A DNA stretch of 64,000 nucleotides from Rossellomorea aquimaris (lineage in GTDB: Bacteria > Bacillota > Bacilli > Bacillales > Bacillaceae_B): NCBI RefSeq assembly GCF_003315075.1, contig NZ_QNRJ01000007.1, positions 1-64,000 on the forward strand, read 5' to 3'. The translations under genes and the position numbers were made by a program. Shown piece by piece: positions 52,575 through 62,031 of this stretch; the first letter of the stretch is position 1, and each line of letters opens with the position of its first letter. Below the pieces are notes generated by a model. The model worked only from the letters and a program-made list of their open reading frames with translations. It was not told where the DNA came from and made no database searches.

Positions 52575-52900
52575 CTGTGCTTCTATTTTCTGGCTACCTA
52601 ATGACGTATTGAATACACAAAAAAGCTCCTATTGTAGATATGTTGAGAGTTTGTTCCAAAAAACAAACTTAACGGCGTGGCAACGAAATATCTTCATAAT
52701 TATCTTGCTTGGTCCAAGTGCTGGAGAATTTCCATATTTAAGGAAGTCACGATTAATAAACACGAACAAATCGGTCAAATATTTATTAATATATTTTCTC
52801 TACTTCTATTGTTCGTCTTTATATCGTGGTTTTTTAGTTTTGTCCCATCCTCTTTCAGCATAGTTAAAAACAACAGTAAACTTTAACAGAGCCAAAAAGA
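52575..52900. other. Gene-free region before sspA
   Basis: AT-rich. A 69-codon frame (52677-52886, plus) with a hydrophobic stretch has no ribosome binding site, so I do not call a gene. With the upstream repeats this makes the 52109-52952 gap. Confidence 0.5.
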
Positions 52901-52935
52901 AAAAAATAAAAAGGAGCGAGAGAATCTCGCTCCTT
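52901..52935 (-). terminator. sspA terminator
   Basis: GGAGCGAGA pairs with TCTCGCTCC around GAA, then TTTTTATTTTTT on the minus strand. Confidence 0.85.
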
Positions 52936-52952
52936 GTAGCCATTGTATTTAA

Positions 52953-53156
52953 TTATTTTGCGTATCCGCCACCGATTTGTTGTTCAGCCATTTGAACTAA
53001 ACGTTTAGTGATTTCACCACCTACAGAACCGTTAGCGCGTGCTGTTGCATCTGGACCAAGTTGAACTCCGAATTCTGAAGCGATTTCGTATTTCATTTGG
53101 TCGATTGCTTGTTGAGCTCCTGGAGCTACTAATTGATTTGAACTTCTGTTTGCCAT
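52953..53156 (-). CDS. sspA: Alpha/beta-type small acid-soluble spore protein
   Basis: 67 residues with both conserved SASP blocks: [20 protein letters not shown] (contains the GPR cleavage site between E and F/I) and [19 protein letters not shown]. It coats and protects forespore DNA and is degraded at germination. AAGGAGGTG precedes the ATG. Its place before thiI matches sspA of Bacillus subtilis. The gene name is by position; several SASP paralogues are alike. Confidence 0.95.
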   Translation of the reverse strand: MANRSSNQLVAPGAQQAIDQMKYEIASEFGVQLGPDATARANGSVGGEITKRLVQMAEQQIGGGYAK

Positions 53157-53179
53157 GTGTTTTCACCTCCTTGTGAGTA

Positions 53180-53209
53180 TAGATTGTGTAAAAACACATG
53201 GCTTCATGC
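53180..53209 (-). promoter_or_regulatory. Candidate SigG promoter of sspA
   Basis: GCATG (53205-53209), 18 bp, CAATCTA (53180-53186) resembles the forespore SigG pattern (GMATA and CATNNTA). It ends 24 bp before the start codon, at a plausible distance. Confidence 0.5.
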
Positions 53210-53241
53210 AAGGAAAATTGTTGGTAAATAATCCTAAATTT

Positions 53242-54453
53242 TTAGAGAAGTTCGTCAAAGGTTTTTTCTACATTTGAACCTGTCGACCCATCGATCGTGA
53301 GGGTTTCGGTTCCATCGACGGCTTCTTTAATAAGAGTTTCAAAATCAACAAAGCTTTCATAATACGTCACTTTATCTTTTTTAGGTCTTGTTTTTGGTGC
53401 AGGTGGCGTGAAGATGGTACAGCAGTCTTCATATGGAAGAATTGAAATATCATGTGTATCGATCTTTTGAGCGATATCAATGATTTCAAGCTTGTCCATG
53501 GCGATGAGCGGTCTGAGTACCGGTGTATTCGTCACATCGTTAATGGCCTGCATGCTTTCTAACGTCTGACTCGCTACCTGTCCAAGACTTTCCCCGGTCA
53601 CCAGGGCCAAACCTTCATTCTTTTCACGAATCTCATCTGCAATCCGGAGCATCATCCGTCTCGTTGAAGTCATCGTGTAATTTTCAGGAACCTGATCATG
53701 AATGGTTTGCTGAACTTTCGTGAACGGTACGATATGCAATTTCACCTTTCCACTGAATGCAGACAGTTTCTTGGTAAGATCGATCACCTTTTGCTTTGCC
53801 CGCTCACTTGTAAAAGGTGGGCTGTGGAAATGAACCGCCTCTACCTCGACGCCTCTTTTCATCGTTAAATAACCGGCTACCGGGCTATCGATTCCTCCTG
53901 ATAGCATGAGCATAGCTTTTCCGCTTGCACCAACCGGCATACCCGTTGATCCCTGATAGATTTCGGAAGAGAGATAGACGCCCTCTTTTCTTACTTCTAC
54001 ATTCAGGTTAATATCGGGCTTCTTCACATCCACTTTTAATCCGTCCATGTTTCGGAGGATGTAGGATCCCACTTCGTAATTCAACTCGTTTGTATCCATG
54101 GAGAACTTTTTATCCGCTCTGCGGGCAGATACCTTAAAGGTTTTCCCCGGTGCGAAACTCTTTTGTACGAGAGCCAATCCTGCTCTGTTTATTTCTTCGA
54201 TATCCTGAGCCACTTTTACCACCGGACTGAAGGATTGGATTCCAAAGATTTTCTCCAATCTTGGAATGATCTCTTCCCCGTTCTCGTCTCCTAACTGGAT
54301 ATGAAGTCGATCCCGGCTTGCTGAAACTGAAATCGTCGGGAAATCCTTCAATGCCTGCAAAATATTTTCCCGCAGCTTTGCCGTGAACATCTTTCGATTT
54401 CTGCCTTTTGTTGAAATTTCACCGTATCTTACTAGTATGCGATTATAATTCAT
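53242..54453 (-). CDS. thiI: tRNA 4-thiouridine synthetase
   Basis: 403 residues: N-terminal ferredoxin-like and THUMP domains, then the PP-loop SGGIDSPVAGYL. It adenylates U8 of tRNA and receives sulfur from NifZ; as in Bacillus subtilis there is no C-terminal rhodanese domain, so a CCTI-type Cys pair in EDCCTIF may be the sulfur acceptor. The ATG at 54451-54453 has GAGGAG upstream and overlaps the nifZ stop by 4 bp. Confidence 0.95.
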   Translation of the reverse strand: MNYNRILVRYGEISTKGRNRKMFTAKLRENILQALKDFPTISVSASRDRLHIQLGDENGEEIIPRLEKIFGIQSFSPVVKVAQDIEEINRAGLALVQKSFAPGKTFKVSARRADKKFSMDTNELNYEVGSYILRNMDGLKVDVKKPDINLNVEVRKEGVYLSSEIYQGSTGMPVGASGKAMLMLSGGIDSPVAGYLTMKRGVEVEAVHFHSPPFTSERAKQKVIDLTKKLSAFSGKVKLHIVPFTKVQQTIHDQVPENYTMTSTRRMMLRIADEIREKNEGLALVTGESLGQVASQTLESMQAINDVTNTPVLRPLIAMDKLEIIDIAQKIDTHDISILPYEDCCTIFTPPAPKTRPKKDKVTYYESFVDFETLIKEAVDGTETLTIDGSTGSNVEKTFDELL

Positions 54454-55601
54454 CGTGATCTCCTCATTGTCTTTTGTAATAGTTCTATTTCTTTCTTTAG
54501 TAACTGTATGAACTGCCGGCACTCTTCCATCGTATTGTGAAAAGACAGACTGACCCGGATGGAGCTGTTCGCCTGGCTTTTTGATACACCCATCGATAGA
54601 AGCGTTCGACTTGGCTTACTTTGCTTTGATGAACATGCACTGGTTGTGGACACGAACACCTCATGCAGGTCCAATGCGTGGACGACGACCTCACCTTTGA
54701 AACCTTCTATAGAAAAATTAAGGATGTGAGGAGCATGATGCTCCTCTGGTGTATGAACAGTCACACCTTCCATTTCTTCCAGTTCTTTTCTTACATATCG
54801 CTGGTTTTCCTCCATGATAGGAAGCAGTTGTTTACTTTCTTCCAGGTGCATCCTTAATGCCTTTGCAAAGGAGACGATCCCACCTGTATTTTCCGTGCCG
54901 CTTCTGAGATTCCCTTCCTGCTCTCCCCCTGAAATGATCGGAGAAAGCTCAAGTCCGTCCCTCACGAATAGCATTCCCGTTCCTTTAATGCCATGAATTT
55001 TATGTGCGGAAATGCTGCATAAATCAATAAGCTTTTCGCGGAGAATAAGGGGGACCTTCCCGCACGCCTGAACAGCATCAACGTGAAAAAGGATCTTTGG
55101 AAAGTCCGAAAGCAGCATCCCTATTTCCCGGATGGGCTGAACACTTCCGATCTCGTTGTTTACTTGCATGACAGATACGAGAATCGTGTCTTCCTGAATG
55201 GCGGCTTTTACTTGTTCAGGTTGAATCCTTCCTTGCGCATCGACATCGAGGTATGTCACTGAATACCCGAATATCTCTAACTGTTTAACGGCATTGTGAA
55301 CGGAAGGGTGTTCAATATTCGTCGTAATAATATGCTTCCCTCTGTGCCCGTATTGTAAAGCCGTCCCCTTTATCGCCAGATTATTCGATTCAGTTCCGCC
55401 AGAGGTAAAAAAGACTTCTTTCTTTTTTATATCTAATAAAGATGCCACCTGTTCCCTGGACTGCTGAATTAATTTCTCAATTCGCCCACCAAAAGAATGA
55501 ATGGATGAAGGATTGGCATAGTAACTTTCGTTTACTTTCATAAATGTATCCAGTACTTCCTTATATGGCTTGGTTGTTGCACTATTGTCTAAATAAATCA
55601 A
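54450..55601 (-). CDS. nifZ: Cysteine desulfurase partner of ThiI
   Basis: 383 residues, PLP enzyme of the NifS/IscS family. It takes sulfur from cysteine. PLP Lys is in SAHKIHGIKGTG; the active-site loop holds Cys in TTSACSSKQ. Start TTG at 55599-55601 with GAAGGTG upstream. Translational overlap with thiI shows it serves tRNA thiolation, as known for Bacillus NifZ. Confidence 0.93.
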   Translation of the reverse strand: MIYLDNSATTKPYKEVLDTFMKVNESYYANPSSIHSFGGRIEKLIQQSREQVASLLDIKKKEVFFTSGGTESNNLAIKGTALQYGHRGKHIITTNIEHPSVHNAVKQLEIFGYSVTYLDVDAQGRIQPEQVKAAIQEDTILVSVMQVNNEIGSVQPIREIGMLLSDFPKILFHVDAVQACGKVPLILREKLIDLCSISAHKIHGIKGTGMLFVRDGLELSPIISGGEQEGNLRSGTENTGGIVSFAKALRMHLEESKQLLPIMEENQRYVRKELEEMEGVTVHTPEEHHAPHILNFSIEGFKGEVVVHALDLHEVFVSTTSACSSKQSKPSRTLLSMGVSKSQANSSIRVSLSFHNTMEECRQFIQLLKKEIELLQKTMRRSR

Positions 55602-55944
55602 GATTTCACCTTCTTTTACTTGTGGTGACCTGCAGGTTTCACAGTAATATATTCAATCATTAATCTTACCATAAATCATCCCGAACCCAAATCTTATTCA
55701 ACATGCAGGGCAAGATATTATTGTAGCAATACTAATTTTCTAAGATTTTTTGATAATTTTTTGCAATTTCCAAAAATAATCATTGAAAAAAGACAGAATT
55801 TTTGCGAGAATCATAAAGGAAATAATCGCAAAAGTTATTTAAATATACTAAATTGTAAGACTATTTAGTTTTTCGACATTTTTCTACAATCTTATGATAA
55901 GATAATTTTGCTTATGATAACGATTACAAAACGGAGGGGTATAT
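55602..55944. other. Leader region of brnQ, AT-rich
   Basis: 343 bp without a gene. AATTTTCTAAGATTT (55735-55749) matches 12 of 15 bases of the CodY box AATTTTCWGAAAATT. CodY control of branched-chain amino acid carriers is known in Bacillus; no T-box motif was found. Confidence 0.4.
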
Positions 55945-57285
55945 ATGAGAGAGAAAGCGCTGTCATTCAGCCAGATCTTTACGATAGGATTAATGCTCTT
56001 TGCTCTTTTCCTCGGAGCAGGTAATATGATTTTCCCGCCATTCTTAGGCCAGCAGGCCGGGGAACATGTTTGGACGGGTATTATCGGTTTTCTCATTACT
56101 GGAGTAGGACTTCCTTTATTGGGCGTGATCGCCATCGCCAAATCTGGAGGAGATCTTCAGACACTTGCAAACCGTGTTCATCCTTTATATGGGCTCATCT
56201 TCACGATTGTGATGTACTTGGCCATTGGACCATTTTTCGGGATTCCAAGGACCGGTACGGTTGCTTATGAAATCGGAGTGATCCCATTTTTACCTGAAGA
56301 TGTTGCAAAATACGGAACACCTTTATTCATTTATACGATCATCTTTTTTGGATTAACCGCATGGCTAGCGATGAATCCTTCAAAGCTCGTAGACAGAATC
56401 GGAAAGATATTGACACCTTCCCTGATCGTGATCCTTACGATCTTAGTGGTTAAGAGTATTGTGACTCCAATGGGAGATTTCGGAGTACCGAACCCCGCTT
56501 ATCAGGATGGAGCGCTATTCAAGGGATTCATCGAGGGTTATTTAACGATGGATACCATCGCCGCTTTAGTATTCGGGATTGTAGTCATTAATTCCATCAA
56601 AGATCGTGGTGTAACGAGTAAAGCAAACCTGACGCGCATTACGATCATTGCAGGGGTCATCGCAGCCATCGGTTTAGCACTTGTTTATTTATCCTTAAGT
56701 TACATTGGAGCTACAAGTACAGATTCCATCGGTACTCAAGCTAATGGTGGTGCCATACTATCTGCGGCAGCGAGTCATTTATTCGGCTCATCAGGAACCA
56801 TCATCCTGGGACTGGCGATTACGTTTGCCTGTATCACTACGTCAGTCGGACTCGTTTCTGCATGTTCGCAGTATTTCGCAAAGATTATCCCTGTATCTTA
56901 TCCGAAGCTAGTGATCATCATGTCTCTGTTTAGTATGATTATTGCCAATATTGGGTTGACTCAGCTGATTGCTGTATCATTACCGGTGCTCATCTTCATC
57001 TATCCATTGGCCATCGTATTGATCTTATTGTCGTTCATGCACAATGCATTTAACGGCTATTCTCTCGTATACGTGGGAGCTTTAATTCCAACAGGATTGA
57101 TCAGTTTAATTGATGGGATTAAAACTGCCGGAATCGACGTGACAGCCATCAGTCAATCACTTGAATTCCTTCCTTTCTATACACAAGGGATCGGCTGGTT
57201 AGTGCCTGCCATGATCGGCGCAATCATTGGATTCGTTATTGCCGCACTTGCGGGACAGACAAAGCGGACGATTGAAGCCAGTTAA
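55945..57285 (+). CDS. brnQ: Branched-chain amino acid carrier BrnQ/BraB
   Basis: 446 residues with twelve membrane segments. Family start SFSQIFTIGLMLFALFLGAG and NMIFPPFLGQQAG; GPFFGIPRTGTVAYEIG. It imports Leu, Ile and Val with Na+ or H+. GGAGGGG precedes the ATG. Position between nifZ and ezrA fits braB of Bacillus subtilis. Confidence 0.95.
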   Translation: MREKALSFSQIFTIGLMLFALFLGAGNMIFPPFLGQQAGEHVWTGIIGFLITGVGLPLLGVIAIAKSGGDLQTLANRVHPLYGLIFTIVMYLAIGPFFGIPRTGTVAYEIGVIPFLPEDVAKYGTPLFIYTIIFFGLTAWLAMNPSKLVDRIGKILTPSLIVILTILVVKSIVTPMGDFGVPNPAYQDGALFKGFIEGYLTMDTIAALVFGIVVINSIKDRGVTSKANLTRITIIAGVIAAIGLALVYLSLSYIGATSTDSIGTQANGGAILSAAASHLFGSSGTIILGLAITFACITTSVGLVSACSQYFAKIIPVSYPKLVIIMSLFSMIIANIGLTQLIAVSLPVLIFIYPLAIVLILLSFMHNAFNGYSLVYVGALIPTGLISLIDGIKTAGIDVTAISQSLEFLPFYTQGIGWLVPAMIGAIIGFVIAALAGQTKRTIEAS

Positions 57286-57301
57286 GACCATAAACTAAAA
57301 T

Positions 57302-57328
57302 GGGCCAGGAGCTGTCGTTTCTGGCCCT
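57302..57328 (+). terminator. brnQ terminator
   Basis: GGGCCAG pairs with CTGGCCC across 12 bases; only a short T pair follows. Confidence 0.5.
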
Positions 57329-57347
57329 TGAACTTGGCAGCATATTG

Positions 57348-57391
57348 AAAAAGGACTGATTTAGATTAAATCTTCTAAATCAGTCCTTTTT
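57348..57391. terminator. Bidirectional terminator brnQ/ezrA
   Basis: AAAAAGGACTGATTTAGA pairs perfectly with TCTAAATCAGTCCTTTTT across TTAAATCT. Confidence 0.85.
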
Positions 57392-57405
57392 ATTTATGAT
57401 GAATA

Positions 57406-59100
57406 TTATTTTTCCTCAAGATCCATCATTTTCTCGATTTTCTTAAGAGCACCCGGCTCTACTTTTTCAATCGTTGTTGCGGCTTCTTCCAATGCTTTGC
57501 GGTAATCATAGTGACGGAAGGATTCTTCAGCAGACTGAAGACCTTCCCTGACAGAACTATACTTACTGCGATAGCGATTTCCATACTGGATGATTTTCTC
57601 GGATAGAAGGACGTTTTCGATCAGGTCTCCCGTCTTCGTGTAAAAATGATCGACGGTGTCTTCTGCTCCCAGTAGCGTTTCTTGAACAAACTTCATGTTT
57701 AAAGGCTTCTCGGTCAAGCTGGCATTCACTTGCTCGATCTTCCGGTGGACCTCATCGAGGAGATCCTTGTAATCAGCCGGTAAGCCCGGTACATTACTCT
57801 TTGAAATCATGCGGCTCGCTTCAGCCACCTTTTTCTTAAGCTCCTGGATTTTCTCCCGGGTTGCCAGTTCATCCTTACGCAGGTTTTGTAAGTAGATGGA
57901 GAACTCACTCTGGTCCCGATTCAGTTCTTCCAGGCCGTTTCTGATTTCTTTCAGCTCATCACTTAGTGAGGAGTACGCCGTTCCATTCGATTCTTCTTTA
58001 TTCATCAACATTTCGTGACGCTTTGAAAGCTGAATGATCTTCGTCTCAATTTCATACGGTGTATCAAGGTCCGCATCTTGAAGATGGTAGCCTTGTTTCA
58101 CAAGCGTTACTTCAGATTGTATATCTTCATTATCTTCCTTGGCCTTGATCAATCCTTCAGTCGTTTGATCTTTATACTGTTGGACAAAATGTTTGGCATG
58201 TACTTCTTTCTCCAGCAGATCATAAAGGTTCTCGACCTTTACTTTAATTTCCTGAATTCCTTCTTCTACCTCTTCTACCTTCAGCTCTTCAAGGTTTTTA
58301 TTAAAGTGGAGCAGGGTTTCCTTTAGGGATGCAACCTCTTTCTCTACTTCAATATGATCAAGCATATATCCTTGACCTTTCATTTCCACGTAACCCGCTT
58401 CAAGCTCGGACAACTGTGCAGGCAAAAGGTTTTCGCAATCGGTGATCAGTTTCGGAACCGTCTCCATTTTGTAGGAAACATCCTTCATTTCCTGTGCCAG
58501 ACTAAGGACGATTTCTCTTGCATCCAGATAATTCCCCTGCTCTGTTAAGTCGTTGAATTGAACCATTTGTTCAGAGAGCTTATCCAGGATGTTTTCTATG
58601 TACTTAGCGGTTTGACCATATGTATGACGATACGCAAGTAACTGCTTTTTACTGTTCCGATATTCTTCTTGAAGAGATTGAATTTCTTCACGATTCTTCT
58701 CTTCACTGCCGATCAGTTCATTTAACTCTGTCAGAATTTGCTCGATCTTCTGTTCTGTTTCAGTCAGAACCTTGTCGATTCGGGACAGGGTCTCTTTTGT
58801 TTTCGTAAAACGAAATTTATCGGTGTACTCTTCTGCATCAAACAGTAGTTCTTCAACATCAGGAAGCTGCACAGCAACAATCTCATCCCATCCTTGTCTC
58901 CAACCGTCAAACAATTCTTCTGTTTGCCCCGTCATATTCAGTTGTTTCACTTTGGAGAGTTCGTCTGAAACCGGCTTGTTCATAATATCTATTTTCCAAG
59001 CTTCATAGCGATCAATTTCAGCGTAATATTTTTTTCTAGAGATAAATCCGATAAGGAATACGATTAAGATAAGTATTATTCCAGCGATGACGTATTGCAT
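57406..59100 (-). CDS. ezrA: Septation ring formation regulator EzrA
   Basis: 564 residues: one N-terminal membrane segment (about 3-22, QYVIAGIILILIVFLIGFIS), then a long cytoplasmic coiled-coil region made of spectrin-like helices. EzrA prevents extra FtsZ rings at the poles and links division to cell wall growth. The family QNR-like patch near the end is YGNRYRSKY. I use the ATG at 59098-59100 with GGGGG upstream; the longer frame adds six residues. Confidence 0.96.
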   Translation of the reverse strand: MQYVIAGIILILIVFLIGFISRKKYYAEIDRYEAWKIDIMNKPVSDELSKVKQLNMTGQTEELFDGWRQGWDEIVAVQLPDVEELLFDAEEYTDKFRFTKTKETLSRIDKVLTETEQKIEQILTELNELIGSEEKNREEIQSLQEEYRNSKKQLLAYRHTYGQTAKYIENILDKLSEQMVQFNDLTEQGNYLDAREIVLSLAQEMKDVSYKMETVPKLITDCENLLPAQLSELEAGYVEMKGQGYMLDHIEVEKEVASLKETLLHFNKNLEELKVEEVEEGIQEIKVKVENLYDLLEKEVHAKHFVQQYKDQTTEGLIKAKEDNEDIQSEVTLVKQGYHLQDADLDTPYEIETKIIQLSKRHEMLMNKEESNGTAYSSLSDELKEIRNGLEELNRDQSEFSIYLQNLRKDELATREKIQELKKKVAEASRMISKSNVPGLPADYKDLLDEVHRKIEQVNASLTEKPLNMKFVQETLLGAEDTVDHFYTKTGDLIENVLLSEKIIQYGNRYRSKYSSVREGLQSAEESFRHYDYRKALEEAATTIEKVEPGALKKIEKMMDLEEK

Positions 59101-59360
59101 CTTAAGCCCCCTGTTCAACTATTCAGTAGACATCTATATCAATTTGAATGTTCATTGTTTCATTAATAAATTCTCATTGTTATAATGATACCATGTTAAC
59201 GACAATTTTTGACTATTAATTTCTAATTTTTCAGTGATAAAAAGTCATTTTCAGCAAATTCAAGGGGAAATTGACTTTTTTATATGTATTTTTAATATTA
59301 GTTTTAATTATTATGGCTAATTTCGTAAAGATTGTTGTTGTTAAACTGAAGCGAGTAGTA

Positions 59361-59486
59361 GTTGATTTCCGCTACAGGGTGCTCGCTTTCCGCGGGGCGG
59401 GCGGTGAGCCTCCTCGGCTTCGCCTGTGGGGTCTCACCTGTCCCGCTTCTCCCGCAGGAGTCGAGCACCCTTCCGCTCCAATCAAC
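59361..59486. repeat. 126-bp structured repeat, copy 3
   Basis: Ends GTTGATT and AATCAAC, outer stem GGGTGCTCG / CGAGCACCC, inner stem GGTGAG..CTCACC and apex GGC-TTC-GCC. The inner stem differs from copies 1 and 2 at matched positions. It lies between the ezrA start and hisJ. Confidence 0.85.
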
Positions 59487-59542
59487 TTGACCTTTTATTA
59501 ACAGAACTTTTTCATACTAATAAAACAAGGAAGTGAAGTCTT

Positions 59543-60337
59543 TTGGTGAAGGTGGACGGACATATTCATACTCCTTTTTGTCCTCATGGGAGTGATGATA
59601 CATTTGAGATGTATATCGAGAGAGCGCTCTCCCTGAATTATTCTGATATAACATTTACGGAGCATGCGCCACTTCCGCAGGGATTTGAAGATACAACCCC
59701 GGACAAGGATAGCGGAATGGATCCATCGCATCTTTTAAAATATTTTCAAACTCTGGATATCCTTAAGGAGAAATATAAAGATAAAATCACGATTAAGTCA
59801 GGGTTAGAGGTCGATTACATTGCAGGCTTTGAAAAAGAGACAGCCGAATTTTTAAATGCTTACGGAGCCCGATTGGATGATAGTATTCTTTCCGTCCATT
59901 TTTTACAATATGAGGGTAAATGGGATTGCCTGGACTTCAGTCCTGATGTATTCCAATCTATGATTGATTATTACGGATCCGTCGATGCGATTTACGAACG
60001 CTATTATGATACGGTAATAAAGTCGATCAGAGCTGATTTGGGTCCCTTTAAGCCTAAGCGTATCGGTCATATGACCCTCGTGAAGAAATTCCAGCAGCTG
60101 TATCCTGCCTCCCATGCTTTTTCTGATAAAACCTCTTTGATTTTAAAAGAGATGGCAGCGAGGAATTTGGAGTTGGATTATAACGGGGCAGGCCTGGTGA
60201 AGCCATACTGTGGTGAACCCTATCCGCCAACTGATATCATTCAACAAGCCCTTTCCTTAGGAATCAAAACCGTGTATGGGTCCGATGCCCATACAGCCGC
60301 AGGGATCGGTCAAGGCAGAGCAGAGATGCAAGGATAA
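59543..60337 (+). CDS. hisJ: Histidinol-phosphatase, PHP type
   Basis: 264 residues. PHP metal-binding motif DGHIHTPFCPHGSDD near the start, TEHAPLP, GLEVDYI, and GSDAHTAAGIG at the end. It removes phosphate from histidinol phosphate in histidine synthesis; in Bacillus it stands apart from the his operon, as here. The TTG at 59543 follows AAGGAAG by about 9 bases; a GTG at 59546 is also possible. Confidence 0.93.
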   Translation: MVKVDGHIHTPFCPHGSDDTFEMYIERALSLNYSDITFTEHAPLPQGFEDTTPDKDSGMDPSHLLKYFQTLDILKEKYKDKITIKSGLEVDYIAGFEKETAEFLNAYGARLDDSILSVHFLQYEGKWDCLDFSPDVFQSMIDYYGSVDAIYERYYDTVIKSIRADLGPFKPKRIGHMTLVKKFQQLYPASHAFSDKTSLILKEMAARNLELDYNGAGLVKPYCGEPYPPTDIIQQALSLGIKTVYGSDAHTAAGIGQGRAEMQG

Positions 60338-60342
60338 AAACA

Positions 60343-60374
60343 AAGAACTCTTCTATTAACTGCGAAGAGTTCTT
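60343..60374. terminator. Terminator between hisJ and refZ
   Basis: AAGAACTCTTC pairs with GAAGAGTTCTT across 10 bases, then TT; works for both converging genes. Confidence 0.75.
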
Positions 60375-60391
60375 TTACGGTTTTTCCCTGC

Positions 60392-61045
60392 TTAGATAAT
60401 CAGTTCTTTCTTCATGATTTCCTTCGCTTCGGAAACGAGGAGTAAATCAATCCACTGATCAATATTTTTATAGTATTGATCGATAAAATAATATTCCTGT
60501 GGGAACATTTGCCACACTTCCCTTAGCTGCTGGCTATTGAGAAACGGCATTGTCAGCATGGATTTAAGCTGAATCACCAAAAAGCTTACAGGCTGTTTCT
60601 TCAGAGCATGATCTTTCATCCCCTGTTCAAATAATCGCTTCATATAATGTCTTTCTTTCATTAAGTAGGAAGAAATGATTTCACGCACAACCTGCGAATC
60701 AATCGAAACTTCCCTCCAGATGAACCTGGATAATTGGTGATGTTCACTTTGGAATTTCAAGATTTTGTACACTGCCCTCTTCAAGCATAAATCTGCACTA
60801 ACATAGTTCAAGGCTTCCACTTCTTCCTGAAGAAAGCGCAGATACTGTTCAAAGAAATGAGTGAAGCATGCTTCCAGCACACCCTGCTTCCCTTTAAAAT
60901 AGTAGGAAATGGTAGCCGGATTGACATTCGCTCTTTTTGCTATATCCCGGACAGAGGTCCCATCAAAGCCATGATCATAAAACAAATACACGGCTGCTTG
61001 AAAAATGGCTTCTTTCGTCGTAATGGAAGTATCTAGTTTTTTCAT
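60392..61045 (-). CDS. refZ: TetR-like division regulator RefZ
   Basis: 217 residues. TetR-type DNA-binding domain (GTSVRDIAKRANVNPATISYYFKGKQGVLEACF) and a helical C-terminal domain. By position (between hisJ and ytsP) and type it is Bacillus subtilis YttP/RefZ, which binds palindromic sites near the origin and affects FtsZ placement when sporulation begins. The ATG at 61043-61045 has AAGGGG upstream; an extra 19 codons further up look non-coding in character. Confidence 0.85.
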   Translation of the reverse strand: MKKLDTSITTKEAIFQAAVYLFYDHGFDGTSVRDIAKRANVNPATISYYFKGKQGVLEACFTHFFEQYLRFLQEEVEALNYVSADLCLKRAVYKILKFQSEHHQLSRFIWREVSIDSQVVREIISSYLMKERHYMKRLFEQGMKDHALKKQPVSFLVIQLKSMLTMPFLNSQQLREVWQMFPQEYYFIDQYYKNIDQWIDLLLVSEAKEIMKKELII

Positions 61046-61329
61046 ATTTCCCCTTCTTTCAAATATGATAGGCGTATGAAAAAAACAGTGACGAGGATTC
61101 ACTATATTAAAAATCTTTTGATAAAAAAATCTTAATCATTGAAGGTTTGGGTGAATTATGCTAAAAATGGTTCAATAGATGTTTCTATTATAGTTTGTTT
61201 ACTCAAAGAATTCGTGTTTTCATGTGGATTTCCTTTAAGTATTTCTCGACAGTATTTGTTGTTTAGAGGGCTCAGGGGAACAACCGGACGTGAAATAACG
61301 CACATTTTGTAGAATTGGGGGAGTTGTTG

Positions 61330-61815
61330 GTGTTTAAAGCAGAAAAATATCAAGGTACAAAGGAACAGGGCTTTGGTCTTGTGACGAAACAACTAAAAGC
61401 TCTATTAGAAGGCGAACCAAATCAAATGGCGAATTTAAGCAATGCTTCTGCCCTTTTAAATCAATTTATGGACCGTATTAACTGGGTAGGCTTTTATTTA
61501 TATGAAGAAGAAAGCAATCAATTGGTGTTAGGACCATTCCAGGGACTGCCTGCATGCGTAAGGATCCCCTTGGGAAGAGGCGTTTGCGGTACATCGGCAA
61601 GTGAACAAAAAACACTTCGGATCGAGGACGTCCACCAATTCCCGGGACACATCGCATGTGATGCAGCTTCTCAATCAGAGATTGTCATTCCCCTGGTGAA
61701 AGAGGGAAAACTAATCGGGGTACTCGATATCGATAGTCCTGAAAAATCCCGATTTGATGAAGAAGATCAGAAGTATTTGGAACTCTTTGTGGATGAGCTT
61801 TTAAAACATCTTTAA
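61330..61815 (+). CDS. ytsP: Free methionine-(R)-sulfoxide reductase
   Basis: 161 residues, one GAF domain of the fRMsr type. The three family Cys are visible: GLPACVRIPLGRGVCGTSAS and HIACDAAS. It reduces free Met-R-sulfoxide using thioredoxin. I use the GTG at 61330, 6-7 bases after GGGGGAG, which gives the start MFKAEKY; TTG codons at 61315-61327 are alternatives. Confidence 0.9.
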   Translation: MFKAEKYQGTKEQGFGLVTKQLKALLEGEPNQMANLSNASALLNQFMDRINWVGFYLYEEESNQLVLGPFQGLPACVRIPLGRGVCGTSASEQKTLRIEDVHQFPGHIACDAASQSEIVIPLVKEGKLIGVLDIDSPEKSRFDEEDQKYLELFVDELLKHL

Positions 61816-61837
61816 TACGGAAGCATTAAGATAAGCA

Positions 61838-61884
61838 CCCTGCCGGAAATATGATTTTTCATATTTCCGGCAGGGTCTTTTTTT
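61838..61884 (+). terminator. Very strong terminator
   Basis: CCCTGCCGGAAATATGA pairs perfectly with TCATATTTCCGGCAGGG (17 bp), loop TTTT, then TCTTTTTTT. Confidence 0.9.
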
Positions 61885-62031
61885 GGGGGGAATAGGAGGA
61901 AAGTTTGAGTTGGTAAAAATTTTACGTTTTTCTTTTGTGCTAAAAGGGAAAAGAGTACCGTAAATGAGAACGTTAAACTGGTACATTCCATACAATATCC
62001 AGGATGAATTCCAGCTAAGAAGGGGTGTAAG

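Noticed and set aside
52468..52863. 131-codon plus-strand ORF
   Set aside because: Its first part lies in the structured repeat and the rest in AT-rich DNA, with no ribosome binding site.
52677..52886. 69-codon ORF with a hydrophobic stretch
   Set aside because: GTG start without ribosome binding site in AT-rich DNA, where such hydrophobic frames arise by chance.
55602..55944. T-box leader before brnQ
   Set aside because: No T-box sequence (GGTGGNACCGCG-like) and no terminator/antiterminator pair were found.
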